A stretch of DNA of 64,000 nucleotides from Capsicum annuum (Eukaryota > Streptophyta > Magnoliopsida > Solanales > Solanaceae): the NCBI RefSeq assembly GCF_002878395.1, contig NC_061118.1, forward strand, positions 125,386,829 to 125,450,828. The letters are read 5' to 3'. Below are positions 44,047 through 55,585 of this stretch, piece after piece. Position 1 is the first letter of the stretch, and each line of letters opens with the position of its first letter. The translations under genes were made by a program, and so were the position numbers. The notes beneath the pieces are model-generated. The model saw nothing but the letters and a program-made list of their open reading frames with translations, was not told the DNA's origin and ran no database searches.

Positions 44047-44108
44047 ACTCTGTCTCTCCTAATAAATCTGCATTTTCATCGAAACATGGTGTTGAAAACA
44101 CCCTTAAA
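44047..44108 (-). mobile_element. RTE-type LINE, second piece
   Basis: Minus-strand sequence reads FKGVFNTMFR, stop, KCRFIRRDRVRKNE, continuing the RT tail broken by the hAT-like MITE. It ends at a long-TIR element. Confidence 0.55.
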
Positions 44109-44697
44109 ATTGGCACTGATTATTATTTTAGTCCCTAAATTATATCTAGTATTAAAATCACTCCTACACTTTACTAAGTGATTTTAAAAATATCTCCAAT
44201 ATATCACATGACATAACAAGTGATATCAAATCTTTGTGGGCACATACGAAGCTAAAAAAATATCGCATAAACATTAAATGGTAATAATCTTATTTTTTCA
44301 ATTTTTTCCTTCATTTTTCTACATCCCCCAATGGCTACAATATCTTTCCTACTCCCTATTCAATTTTTCCCCTATTAAAACTCACATCTAAGTTTGAATC
44401 AGATTTTTTTCCTTCTCTTAATAATGAAACATAGGGAGTATTAGTATAAAGGATAATTGTGATGAAGTTGGGCAGGTTGTTTTGGTCTTCGTTTTTAAAT
44501 GCTTCTCTTTTATTCTTGGACTTCATATATCTGTGTGTATGCCACATATATGACATATCAGCAGACACGTTCAGATGGACCGTGTATGATAACACTTATT
44601 TATGTATGACAAAATAGGGGTGTTTTTAAATTTACTTAATCAAGTATAGGGGTATTTTTAATACTGAGTATAGTTTGGGCACTAAAGTAATAATTCA
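44109..44697. mobile_element. Long-TIR non-autonomous DNA transposon
   Basis: The left arm (tgattattattttagtccc ... taaaatcactcctacacttt) and the reverse complement of the right arm (tgaattattactttagtgcc ... taaaaatacccctatacttg) are inverted repeats of roughly 85-95 bp. The length is about 590 bp. Long TIRs without coding capacity suggest a Mutator-type MITE, but no clear 9-bp duplication is seen: one flank is LINE, the other gag. Confidence 0.55.
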
Positions 44698-44699
44698 CG

Positions 44700-46083
44700 A
44701 TAGGCGATGATCCCTTTCCAGCAAAAGACATGCTCAACTCCATATCATGAGCATAAGTAGTTAGCTCTTTAAAGGATTTAGGTTTAATGCCTTGCAAGAT
44801 GTAGAGAAGCTCTCAGTGCATTCCTTCGATGCACATCTCTATTGCAGAAGCTTCACTGAGCCTATCTTTGCAGTTTAGGCTAGCATTTCTCCATCAATTG
44901 ATGAATTCAATGACTAGTTCATCCTTTTTATGCCGAGTATTTGTGAGCTCTACCATGCTCACTGTACTCCTTGTACTATAAAAGTGATTTATGAACTCGT
45001 GCTCCAATTACTCCCAGCTATCGATGGAATTAGGCTCAAGGTCCTATACCAATCAAAGGCATTTTCCTTTAGGGAATGAATAAACTATTTGACAAGATAG
45101 TCACCGTAAGTTCTAGCATTGATACATGTCTCAACAAAGTGTGTGATATGTTATTTTGGGTTCCCTTTGCCCTCAAATTGTTGAAATTTGGGGTGTTGAT
45201 AGCCGGCAGGCATATTGAGGCTATCTATCTTCGTAGTGTAGGTATTGTCATACACAAAGGAAGATTTGGTGACAACATCATACTTGTCTTTGAGGGTCCT
45301 TTCAATGAATTCCCTCAATTGCCCAATCGGGATCATTCCCTCAGAAGAAACTTGCACCTTTTTAGTCGGTGGTGTTTGTTTCATAGGATTTTCTGTCTCA
45401 TGAACCTCTGGAGATTTTCCAGGTGTATGGATAGATTTTTTGACTATCAGGCCTTCCACTCTATCCATTATCTTATCAATTTGAGCATCTTAATTCTGAA
45501 CATATTTGGTCAGGCCCTCAATTGCCTTTGCCAGATTCACAAGCTGCTTCTCCCTAGATGAGACATCAATCAACATCGCTTGCATAATCACTGGAGATGT
45601 TAGAGAGTAGCACGGATTATCGCACAAGTTGATCTTTGAAGTGCTCAACTTATGCGGTGTAGTCGGAGATTATGAGTTACTTGAACGATCATCGCTCTTT
45701 GCGCCAGAGTATTTGAAACGGAAATGCTCAAGTAGAGCTAGAGTCTTCTTAAATGATTTTGCCATACTGCTTTCTCCTTCTGAAGCCCTTGCATTGGACT
45801 TTTTTTTTTTTGGGTTGAAGATCCAAAAATTGGAGTTGGTTCGAATGACACTGGATGTGTTTGTTGTCCTAGCAAGCTTGTGTTGCTCCTTATGACAGCT
45901 CCTAAGCTTCCGAAAGTAACACCAAGGATGTTCTCTACATCAGCAGAGAACTTTGAGTCATTAACCTTGGAAGTAGTTGATTGAGAGTTGACCTTCTTGG
46001 CAGTTATTTTAGTATTGTTAAACTTTGCAGTTGGAAAAGTTGAGATGAGAGGTAGAGATTGTCCCACTGGGCGTGCCAGAATT
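44700..46083 (-). pseudogene. Element I: Ty3/gypsy gag relic
   Basis: Minus-strand pieces: 46083-45738 (SKFSADVENILGVTFGSLGA), then 45468-45151 (PIGQLREFIERTLKDKYDVV, NMPAGYQHPKFQQFEGKGNP). In shifted frames down to 44700 follow capsid motifs FNRWRN-like, LNCKDRLSEASAIEMCI, ILQGIKPKSFKELTTYAHDM and ELSMSFAGKG. This is a conserved solanaceous gypsy gag type. Pol is absent: the element is cut at 44700 by the long-TIR element. Plus-strand open frames here (for example 45076-45561) are its shadows. Confidence 0.78.
46060..46078 (-). other. Element I candidate primer-binding site
   Basis: Minus-strand tggcacgcccagtgggaca begins five bases from the LTR edge. The TGG start is as expected, but the tRNA was not identified. 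Confidence 0.55.
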
Positions 46084-46870
46084 TGTTGTACAATAAAATT
46101 TTTGAGGCCAAAAAATAATAAATAATTCGAGATAAGAAAAAAATATATTGCAACAATCAATTTATTGATTTTAATGCGAGTGTTAGAATCTCTATGAATC
46201 CTCTAATTCGCCTTTTCAAATATAAATTTAAGGGCTTAAAGCTTGATCTTGAATTTGAACTTGATTTGTTGATTTGAGAGACTTGATCTTGACTTGTGCT
46301 TGAATTCAAGGGTTTTTGAGCTTGTTCTTGAGTATTGCAGTCTTGATGAACTTGATTTGAATTCTTGAGCTTTGTAGAGAAATTGTGGGGTTTGATCCAT
46401 GAGCTTTCTCTTGCTTCTTGTTAGAGTTCTAGGGTTTTCTTTTATGAATTATGAAACTCCTATTTATAGTTGTAGGAAAGGAAGAGTCATGATGAATATG
46501 GACTTGCTTTGACCAATCAGATTTAAGTGATGTGGCGCCTTTTATGGGTTTTTATTTCATGGGTCTGCTATATTATTTTGACATATGGCATGGTCCTATT
46601 GGATCTTTTCCTTGACTTGGCATGCCACGTCATTTGACACGTGGTGCTTATTTGGGCCTCTAGAATATGATAATATCTTGGGCTTAGTAAAGTGGGCTCA
46701 TTATTTGTAGCCCAAATTAATGGACTAGCCCAATAAAAATTCAACTTTATTTAAATCCATACATGTTTGGACTTAAATAATTAATTCAAAATATTTATTT
46801 GGGACTATTTTGAATTTAATATAATTCAAATTTCGTACGAATTTGATTTAATATAATTTTTTGGTCCACA
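46084..46870 (-). repeat. Element I 5' LTR
   Basis: 787 bp. The minus-strand reading starts tgtggaccaaaaaatt and ends gtacaaca, next to the PBS. A TATA box (ctataaatagg, about 46460-46470) is followed by a leader with agaaaaccctagaactc. The outer flank pentamer is ATAAC; the other LTR is not in the window. Confidence 0.7.
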
Positions 46871-46990
46871 ATAACGATATCATATCAAGTGAAATCCCCA
46901 AACATGTGGAGAGTAGAGTGTACACAGATTTTACTTCTAGCTCTTGAAATGATGATTTTTGAAAGTATGTAATAGGTATCTATTGATAAA
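46871..46990 (-). repeat. Second TS-SINE/RTE 3'-tail fragment
   Basis: ataacgatatcatatcaagtg, then gagagtagagtgtacacaga and ttttacttctagctc resemble the tail at 42790-42900. The LTR of element I abuts its A-rich/AAC end, so the element may have inserted there. Confidence 0.4.
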
Positions 46991-47582
46991 TGCAACAGTG
47001 CTACAGGATAACTATGACTTATAGCAGCATGTGTTACAATGATAGTTGATGGACTAAGTTTGGTTTATAGACACATTATAATTCATTAGTTTACAGCTTT
47101 TGGTGTAACTTTCTTCATACTGTCTGTGTTTGCAATTGGAAGACAAGAAGTTACTAAGCATGAGTAACTCAAAGATACACTTACTCTATTTTAGCCAAAT
47201 TTAGTTATGTTTTTGTATTCGTAAAACAAAAATCAGAAGCTTTCTTGGATACTTAAAGTAGTTCAAAATCTATGAAATCGACTCAAACATGCAATGAATT
47301 TATCACACATTCTCCCATACCATGTTTTCAGGACTCTTTATCACCTCTGGAATCACTTATTATTTTATTACTCTGCAATCTTAATATTATGTGTCAAATT
47401 TGACGGATAAGATTTATTCATAAAAAATTATATTTAATTAAAATTTAAAAAAATGCTATGATGTATATATCACTATTTGTAACTGACTTTTTCTACTCAG
47501 ATGATACAAGTAGAATTAAGAAGGGTCAAGTAAAAACTAGGAAAAAGGGGTCTTAAAAAGCTGAAGAGGACTTTGGGGAAAA
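46991..47582. other. Unassigned intergenic sequence
   Basis: AT-rich; no frame, repeat pair or RNA gene recognised. Confidence 0.4.
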
Positions 47583-49011
47583 AATGGTAATAGAAATTTT
47601 AGTTGGTAAGGGAAGGCCAGTTAAGGTGGTCCGGTCATCAAAACTAACAAAATGAGTTGGGAATAATTGTGAAAAATAGTCATCAAAACTATCAAATGAG
47701 TTGGGGATAATTGCGAAAAATTTTGTTACGCTTCCAAACAAGTGGAAGGAACTCACAAAAGAGGAAACAGATGTTGCACTGATTAGATATCATGTAAAAT
47801 TTTTACATTTTTAATCTTATAACATTGATGATAGTAGTCTTATAATAAGCCATGTATCTTATTTTTATATTTATCCTTTTAAACATTTTCTCTGAGAGAA
47901 GATTGAAATTAATTTGAACGAACATTAAGTCAAAAATAGTTGTGAAGATATCCTCAAAAATAGGAGCCGTCAACGCCATTATAAATTTAAAAAGATGATT
48001 GAACGTATATGTTTCGAGAAAGATGGTCATAAAATTGAAGCACCTGAACTGACGCTCAAAAACTGAAATAGGCTTTGTGACATGTGGTCGAATCCACATC
48101 ATAAAGTGACTTATATTTAAATAAGTATGCACCATATTTATTTCAATACTATTTAACTTAGTTATATATGCATTGTCTTTGTAGAAACAGTGTCAGATAA
48201 AAAAGGTAAATCAATCATAGCTAAAATATAATCATTTCATGGGTTCAAAAGCATTTGTAGCTGCTCATTTTGAAACTGTGAGTCATATATTTTTTTCTTT
48301 TCATCTTAATGGTGATTTAATGCTGAAATTATTGTGAATATTATTTTTTTATCAATGAGTACTATATTTTTCTGTTCTTACTCCATGGAACAGGCTAACT
48401 TCACTATCCTTCTATGTAATCATCTTTTTTATTTATTTTATAGGATGAAGAACATGAAGGGATAGAACCAGACAAAATTGAGTTCTACAAAAAATTTCAC
48501 ACTCACTAATCAACTGAAAAAGGTTGGTCATCTGAACAAGCTAAAACTAACTATGTAAGAAATCAGATATTTTAATTTCATATGCAAATATGATTTACTT
48601 GTTGCTATCAGAAATTTAATAAATATATATTTTTTGCAGAATAGCATGAATGATTTGAAAGCTATATATATATATTTCGAGAGAGTCATTCATAACTATT
48701 GATAAAATTGTGGATCATGTACTTGATCAAAACTCGAGGTACATAAACATTCTTGGTTATGGTTCAAAATCTGACACTACTCGAGCAACACAAAGGAGAG
48801 CAACAGAGTTAGAAGACTCCCTTAAAAAGGTGAAGGAGGAAGCTGCTACTATCCAACATGATTTATAGAAATGATTAGATGCAGCTGAAGTGGTGTTAGA
48901 AAATCTATAGTCTCAAATAACAACAATAAATTTCCAATTAAAAAATGTATTGGTGTACCAAAATGATATTTTGAAACAACTGCAATATTTTATGAGCTCA
49001 TCTCAATCCAG
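47583..49011 (+). pseudogene. En/Spm-associated (transposase_24-like) multi-exon pseudogene
   Basis: Five blocks joined by GT-AG borders: 47583-47793, about 47931-48110, 48191-48277, 48444-48554 and 48639-49011. They read VIEILVGKGRPVKVVRSSKL, ELGIIAKNFVTLPNKWKELT, LTLKN-NRLCDMWSNPHHK, FMGSKAFVAAHFET, IEPDKIEFYKKFHTH and STEKGWSSEQAKTNY, then NSMNDLKA and, with a frameshift, DKIVDHVLDQNSRYINILGY, SLKKVKEEAATIQHDL and a coiled-coil end. This order (IXNWK-like block, WNxLCDxW block, GSKxFVA block, coiled coil) matches the plant proteins linked to CACTA transposons. Stops (TK*, KN*N, HTH*, HDL*) and a 45-bp duplication show it is dead. Confidence 0.68.
47635..47722 (+). repeat. 45-bp tandem duplication in the first exon of the En/Spm-associated pseudogene
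   Basis: tcatcaaaactaacaaaatg (47635) recurs as tcatcaaaactatcaaatga (47680), each followed by gagttggg-ataattg-gaaaaat. The first copy carries a stop; the second reads SNELGIIAKN in frame. Confidence 0.75.
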
Positions 49012-51329
49012 GTTAGAATTAGTATAGTTTAAATTATAAATTTTATTATAATTTTTTTAATTAAATTAGATTAAAAAATTGTAGCATTAAGCTCCTAACT
49101 ATGTTTTCTTTTCATGATACAGTGATCATTGAACCTTATCATGTTATCCTTTGAGGTATAATTAATAAGCACCTAAGTATCTTCTCATTAATTTTATTTT
49201 TATAACTTTTTTTATTTATTTCGACAATTAGACCTGGGATTGAATACAAATCACCAAAAATTAAAATGTCAAATCAAATAGAAGTTCTATGAGAGATTTC
49301 AATTGTCTTTGTTTACTCTATTTTCATGTTATCTTGTTCCCGCTCCTCCTGAACTAGAAATTTATTATTTACTGTTAGTTTAATATTAAACTATTAATTT
49401 GCCATTAATTGTTAGTTTGTTCTTTTTCTATTTTGGTAATTAGAAGATTTCATTAGTCACCAGTAATGAAATACAAATAGGGGAGAGAATCCTACTTCAT
49501 CCCTTCTCAAATTTTATCAGTCACTTACAAATGATTCAATCATGATATTTACTACAGTCATACAACATCTACAAAACAAAAATACCCTTTCATTCCTCTT
49601 GGTGAGTTGATCTAAATATCAAACATCGTTGTGGCAAATTTGATTTTGAAGAGGTTACTCTTGGTATTTCTTCCTTTGGATTTATGTACAATCCATTGTC
49701 ATTATTGTTCCCAACTCTAGCTATTCTTGTTCCCAATCCAGCTTTAATGAAGAAACATTAGTAGCTTGTTCCTGAACTAGTAATTTGTTAACTAGAAAGT
49801 TTACTTAACAAATAGAGTTGTCAATTTGTGATTCATTAATTTTATTCCATGATGTGGATGTTGTAGAATTAGGACTCTTATAAATGTTGTTCATCCTTTT
49901 ATGGATTCTAATAGGTTGCAGAAATTATTCTTCAAGCTATACATATTTTTAATGAAGTATGCTGGTTTGTTGTTACCATTAACAAATGAGAAAGACGGCT
50001 TGATTTATCTAGCAAATCAGTAGTTAGCTGAGTACGTAAGAATGGAGCCTAGGATATTTCTGCTAGTATTCAGTTAGTTTGTTAGTTGTAGTTTCACCCT
50101 ACACCTAATTCTAGCTGACAGAAAACATAAATTTTCTTGTACTTTGCAATGTAAGAATAATTTTGAACTCCTAAGTTCTCCAAGTCTAGATAAGGGTTGG
50201 TTGTTAATTCAACTTTGAAGACAAAAATATCTCTGAAAATGTTACAGTATATGTGAGAAAGATTTCTAGTAGTACTTGAAGAAGAGAAGGGTGGTGTTTT
50301 TACTTTTTATCATGTAGCACGAATATCATAATTAGTTGTCTAGATTACTAAACTATATAATGTTGGCCAATAACCAGCCAAAAGATCTTGATTTTGTGAT
50401 TAATTCTAGATAAGGTTGGTTCTTGGAATGTGTTCCGATTACCATCCTTGTTTGATCATTTTGGTGCTCATTAGTTGAGGAACTTGTATGTTTTTTTTAT
50501 TATCATAATGAAAATATGGATAATGAGGTTGTATTGAAGCAAAACATATACGTTTTTTGTATTTTTTAAATTTATTTTGAGTCAAGGGTCTATTGAAAAT
50601 ACTCTCTCTACCGCGCAAGGGAAGAGATTCTCTAATAAATCACTTAATGAAAGTAGATAATTTTTAAATTCCTTTTAAAAATTTCATAATCCCTTCCCGA
50701 ACCAAACATGAATTTTTTGATTCATTTGGCTCTCACGCTCAATTACTTAAGTTAAATGCTCATATATTTTTTTATGAATGTAATGAACCTATCTTCTCTT
50801 CTTTGTTCATATTCCAAAAAGATAAAAATTTACGTACATTCAACCCTTCCTGAACTCGTGAAATTACGCTAAGTATATCATTGTTGTTACAGTATATCAT
50901 GATATCATAACATATGAATTCTAATCTTGAATTATTTTTCTTTTACATAGGTTGTGGAAGATATAAATCAAGATAGTTTCTATAAAAATGCTTTTGCAAT
51001 GATATTTTAAAAACAACCTGCATTTTATTATCTTTATTTTGTTAATGTTTTGTATATCTCAGTTAGACTTTCAAGTTAGATGAATTTTAATCAATACTGA
51101 TTTTTATTTAAGTGTATGTAGTGAGATATCATATCATGAATGACATATTCGTTGTTCTTAATTAATATATGACAGTGTTTTTAATTATTCTTTTACTGTT
51201 ATCTTACTTCTTTTAGTATGTTGTTATTTTTAATTTGTATAATGCTCTTTATAATGAAGTTTAAGATATTTATATATGATTTTATTTTCAAATTATGAAA
51301 ATTCAGCTAGCTATATACAAGTCGTTGTG
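49012..51329. other. Unassigned AT-rich sequence downstream of the En/Spm-associated pseudogene
   Basis: No conserved frame. If the CACTA terminus at 52010 belongs to the same element, this is its internal non-coding part. Confidence 0.35.
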
Positions 51330-52010
51330 ATTAGTGACGAAATATTTTGTGCGTAAAAACTTAACTTCAAGCGATGACTTTTTTTATACTTTTCAAGACG
51401 ATCACATTTTCATCATCAAATTACAACATTTGGTGACTAGCGTAAATTTTGTCCCTAAATGGCCCACTAATTACCTACAAATTAACTTTGTATTTTATAA
51501 CAATTGCTATCATCATTAATTATGACATTTTTAGTGAAAAGTTTATTTCACTAGTAAAAAAATATTTTTAATGACGACGTGATCGCTTTCAACTACAAAA
51601 TTGAAAGAAAATAATGTTGTCACAAAATAATTTTGTTCAGTAATGAAATATATAGAAGATTAGAGATAAATTAATTCATCACTAATTGAAATAAATAGTT
51701 AGCGACCCATCATTTCTGACGGCATTATAACTTCTTTAGTAACAAAAAATATTATTACCTACAAAAAATATAATTTCTATGACGAACAATATCATTATAA
51801 ATAATATGTATTTGGGGACAAAAAATATTTTTATAGTTAATGCAAGACTATTTAGTGAGGAAGCACTAAGTCATCTCAATATACATTCGATGTCCCGTGA
51901 TTTAGGGATAAACGAGTGACGATTTTTTTCGTCACAAATGATTTTTGTGATGAAATATGACTTTTACATGATAATATATTTCATCATTGATAATTAAATT
52001 TGTTGTAGTG
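51330..52010 (+). mobile_element. Probable 3' terminal region of a CACTA-type transposon
   Basis: The end tttgttgtagtg (51999-52010) is the reverse complement of a CACTACAAC terminus. The preceding 680 bp is filled with copies in both senses of gtgacgaaa/tttcgtcac-like motifs (51336 gtgacgaaat, 51916 gagtgacgat, 51930 tcgtcaca, 51954 tgatgaaat), as in CACTA subterminal repeats. The matching 5' terminus was not found in the window. Confidence 0.5.
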
Positions 52011-53633
52011 ATTTTGATCCAAAAATAAGATTTTAGCATATTTTAGAATTTGATTTTTCAAATTTTTTTTTAAAGGCTAGACAATTGCTAAGGCCAAACA
52101 GAATTTGTCAAAAGATTTCTTAAAAAGCACTTTTAAAATCTATGGCTAAAACTTTTTCAATCATATCAATCAAATATGGAAGAAAATAATTTACTTTCAT
52201 AGCCATTTTAATATTTCACTAATCTAAATCAATATGTAATGTAATAGAAAGAAAAGAAATATAAATGTGTATGCACTGGTAAATTATTTGCCTATACTCG
52301 CTTCCTATGCCAGATAGACAAGAGCCATGGAGACTCGTGGGATGCATTTACTCATCCTATATAAGACGACATTATAATAGAATAACTTGGATATATACAA
52401 CATCATGTACAGGATAAATCGTGTATACCATGTACATAATTTTTTTACAAAAAAATATGAACAATTCATGACTGAATAAAATAACCAGCATAGATAATTT
52501 ATGTGTAGAAACAAAAATATCAAGATCCAAAAATATAAGTTCTGTTTTCTCAACAGATAGGTAAGACAATCCAATAATTTAACCAACTTAATTTAGTAAA
52601 TCTAGAGACAAATAAAGTGACAAGCTAAATAACGTAAAATATTAAGTCTTTTAAAAATAAATGTAAAATTGTTGAAATATCATCCAAGATTGGTCTTATA
52701 AGTAAAAGAGCTTCTACAATATGCTACAAGTCTGAAATTGAAGGAAAAAATCTAAATATTAAAAATACCATGTCTAAACACGAAAACGATAAAATAAATA
52801 AAGAGATGGAGAAAGATGTGGATTGTTGAATAGCCATTAGCCAAGCAGCTCACCACAACTCTAACATGACCCAACCTCAAAAGAAAGTATAATGAAATGT
52901 AGTATAAATACGAAACAATGTATATGTACCTAGTATGTCTCATAGAACAACAATGAAAAAGTAGCAATAAAATTATGTAAAAAATCATCCTCTAAATTTA
53001 CAACTCTACATTATACTTGATAGTCAAGTTTTCATTAAAATAGAGATATAAATGCCATGTAATGTTACATATCAATTAAGCACACAATCAAGTAAGAATA
53101 AAGGATATAATGAGATGTAATATAATATAATGAGATGATATACCTCAAATACCAAATAATCTCTCATCCATATATATATATATGATACTCTAAAAAGTTT
53201 ATCGACAGTTTGTGATTCATGAAGAATTCGAGTCCATATACCAACGTTGATGGTCTTCACATGCCCGTAGAGATGATATCAACACACTATTATAAAATCA
53301 AACTATCTCATGCATGGACGATCATCATGTGACTAACTCATAATCATAAAATGATCACAACATGAATGATTTCTACATGACTATTTATCAAAACATATCT
53401 CAACTATTAATTATTCCTTTTTTTACTTGAACGATGATGATATTTCAGGTAGAAAAAGGGAACAACTGATTATAGTTGAGGTGTGTTTGATAAATAGTTG
53501 GTGATAATTTAAATAGAAAAGTAAGGAGATGATAATTCAAATAGAAAACTAACACAAATATGATACTTGTAAGTATTTTTACCATTAACTCACCTATTAA
53601 TGTTTCTCTATTTTTGGTGAAAATATGGATCAG
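52011..53633. other. Unassigned AT-rich sequence
   Basis: It contains a MITE-like remnant near 52070-52150 (ggctagacaattgctaaggccaaac, aaaaagcacttttaaaa) and a short TA repeat at 53170-53183. The expected first exons of the GDSL gene downstream were not recognised here. Confidence 0.35.
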
Positions 53634-53867
53634 TCAGTTATACCTCTATCAGCACAATTAGATCATTTTAGAGAATACATTTGAAACTTTAAGGAATTAG
53701 TAGGAGGAGAAGAAGAAAATTACATATTGAGAAATAGCTTGTTCTTAGTGTTAGTAGGCAGCGATGACCTTGCCAATACTTATTTCACCGTCGGAATTCA
53801 TCGGGTGCAGTATAATCTTAATGCATACACTGATCTTATGATGTCCGAAGATATCAACTTTGTCCAA
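53634..53867 (+). pseudogene. GDSL esterase/lipase pseudogene, exon piece 1
   Basis: After a splice-acceptor-like cag, the frame reads SVIPLSAQLDHFREYI, stop, NFKELVGGEEENYILRNSLF, LVLVGSDDLANTYFTVGIHR and DLMMSEDINFVQ, ending at a GT donor (gtatga). This is the block with the GSDD-NTYF region of EXL-type GDSL lipases, secreted serine hydrolases that act on acyl esters. The in-frame tga (YI*NF) and missing upstream exons, which would carry the catalytic Ser in GDS, show it is not functional. Confidence 0.82.
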
Positions 53868-53924
53868 GTATGAAGTTTGATCACTAAATTTTAAAATGTC
53901 ATTATTCATTCAATGAAACTTACA

Positions 53925-54470
53925 ATTTGTTTGATCAAACTTTTGGAAAGTTAAAAGTGTATATTTTTTTCAAAAATTACTTATTTTAAAATGTAAGGTG
54001 TGTGATCAAACTTTTAAGGAAATAAGTAGCTCTGATAAGTAGCTGAAATTATTTTTTAAAGCTAAAAGAAGTAGATTTTTTCCAAAATTAAAGTACTTTA
54101 CTGTTCTACATAAATTTTTCTAAAAAAACATACTCTATGAGGTAGTGATATGGTCCCTAGATCATATCCCACTCATGAGATTTCATAGGTATGATGTTAT
54201 TGTTGGTGGTGGTGGTGATCAAAGACTCATTATTGTTTGGAAGTTCTTTTCAAATTTATTGGTTTAACATATAGTGTAACACTAATTGTATATTATTAGA
54301 AAGTTCTTTTTAAAATTGTTGATCAAACACAAAAAATTTCTTTTTAAAAATTCTTTTTAAAATTATTAGTTAAACATAAAATGTTTGTAACCAAAAGTAA
54401 CTTTTTAAAGAACACATTTTTAAAAAAAAGTTAATTTTAGAAGTTTCGCCAACCAAACTATTAATCTAGG
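53925..54470. repeat. AT-rich MITE-like repeat in the GDSL intron
   Basis: Contains repeated gatcaaactttt-gg, aaagttctttttaaaattgt and ccaaacta motifs. Its ends (tttgatcaaacttttggaaa and ttagaagtttcgccaaccaaact) are partly inverted. Confidence 0.4.
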
Positions 54471-54513
54471 TATATATGTCTCAATCAATTATTGTTTAAT
54501 TGTCTTTTGAACG

Positions 54514-54735
54514 GAATTATACAAGTTGGGAGCAAGAAAAATTGGTGTATTTGGGGTTCCACCCATAGGATATTTTCCAGCCCAAAGAACACTTGTCGGA
54601 GGTTCAACTATAGAGTGTGTTGCAGAATAAAATCAAGCAGCACAGCTGGCCAATACTAAACTCACGGCTACAATTGCTTCATTATCCAAAAATTTGACTC
54701 AATTCAAGTTGGCTTTGATTGATATCTACAATCAT
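54514..54735 (+). pseudogene. GDSL esterase/lipase pseudogene, exon piece 2
   Basis: Reads [38 protein letters not shown], stop, NQAAQLANTKLTATIASLSK and LTQFKLALIDIYN. This is the Gly/Pro-rich block III ([14 protein letters not shown]) and the following helix of GDSL lipases. The acceptor AG is changed to CG, a taa replaces the expected Tyr codon, and the end of the exon appears deleted (IYNHGK). Confidence 0.85.
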
Positions 54736-55101
54736 GGTAAACATGGTAAACAGTAACACATAAAGTACTATTTTCTTTTAATTCATATTTCCTTAATACT
54801 TGAGAATTTTTAATTTTATATTTAAGTTTATCTAATTACTTCTTTTTATCTTCAATCTTGAATATAATTTTAGTGGAAACTTGTTGTTTGCAGATCATCT
54901 ACTAAAGCGAAACTATAAAATTTTCATGTCGCAAATTATTATACGGAGGTGGATCTTTTTTAGGTTCGTGTTGGTAGAATATAAAGCTCAATATTCTTCG
55001 AAAAGGGTGTATGCTTAATCACTAAAAATGCATTTTTATTTCTTCTATCGTTAGATAATATTTATTATTTTTTAAAAATTAAAAGCATTAATAAAAAAAA
55101 T
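54736..55101 (+). other. Remnant intron sequence and left flank of copia H
   Basis: No recognised frame. The last five bases, aaaat, are the left target duplication of element H. Confidence 0.5.
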
Positions 55102-55442
55102 TTTTTCGATAAGTGGATTAAAGATTTCCATGACTGCATTTTCTCTAATGTTTACAATTTACTGTTCCATTTGATAGTTTCACAGTTTCACTGCTTCATT
55201 AGTTAGCTGATTAGTGAAGTAGTTAGTAAAGTTGTTACGCATTTAGAAAGTGGTTAGCTCAGATGTCAATGAGCTGAAATTGAGCTAAAATATTTTGATA
55301 AGCTCACTTGCTTTGTCTATAAAAGAGGCAACACTACATTGTACAAATGGGAGGTTAATGAATGAAATCAATTTCTTCTTATTTCCCTTTGCTTTCCCTC
55401 TCTTTGTTTATGAATGATCAAGCTGCATAGATTTTTTTTTCA
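55102..55442 (+). repeat. Element H 5' LTR
   Basis: 341 bp. The outer TG has become TT. It matches the 3' LTR along its length (for example cacagtttcactgcttcatt and gctgaaattgagctaaaata). A TATA-like ctataaaagagg lies at about 55316-55327. Confidence 0.9.
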
Positions 55443-55454
55443 TGGTATCAGAGT
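55443..55454 (+). other. Element H primer-binding site (tRNA-iMet)
   Basis: tggtatcagagt starts at the first base after the LTR. Confidence 0.88.
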
Positions 55455-55585
55455 CTTGAGCTTCGTATTGAGAAGATTCATATTTCTTCTCGTACCATAT
55501 TTTGAGTTTTTCTTGGAATTACTCAACTCATATTTTTTTCTTCACAGAGTTAGGTATTTTCCTTGTTCAAACTAGTTGTTTCTTT

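Noticed and set aside
45076..45561. 161-codon plus-strand open frame
   Set aside because: It lies opposite the gag relic of element I, whose minus-strand reading has clear gag motifs; the plus frame matches nothing.
48665..53185. TA repeats near 48665 and 53170 as functional elements
   Set aside because: Short microsatellites, common in AT-rich plant DNA.
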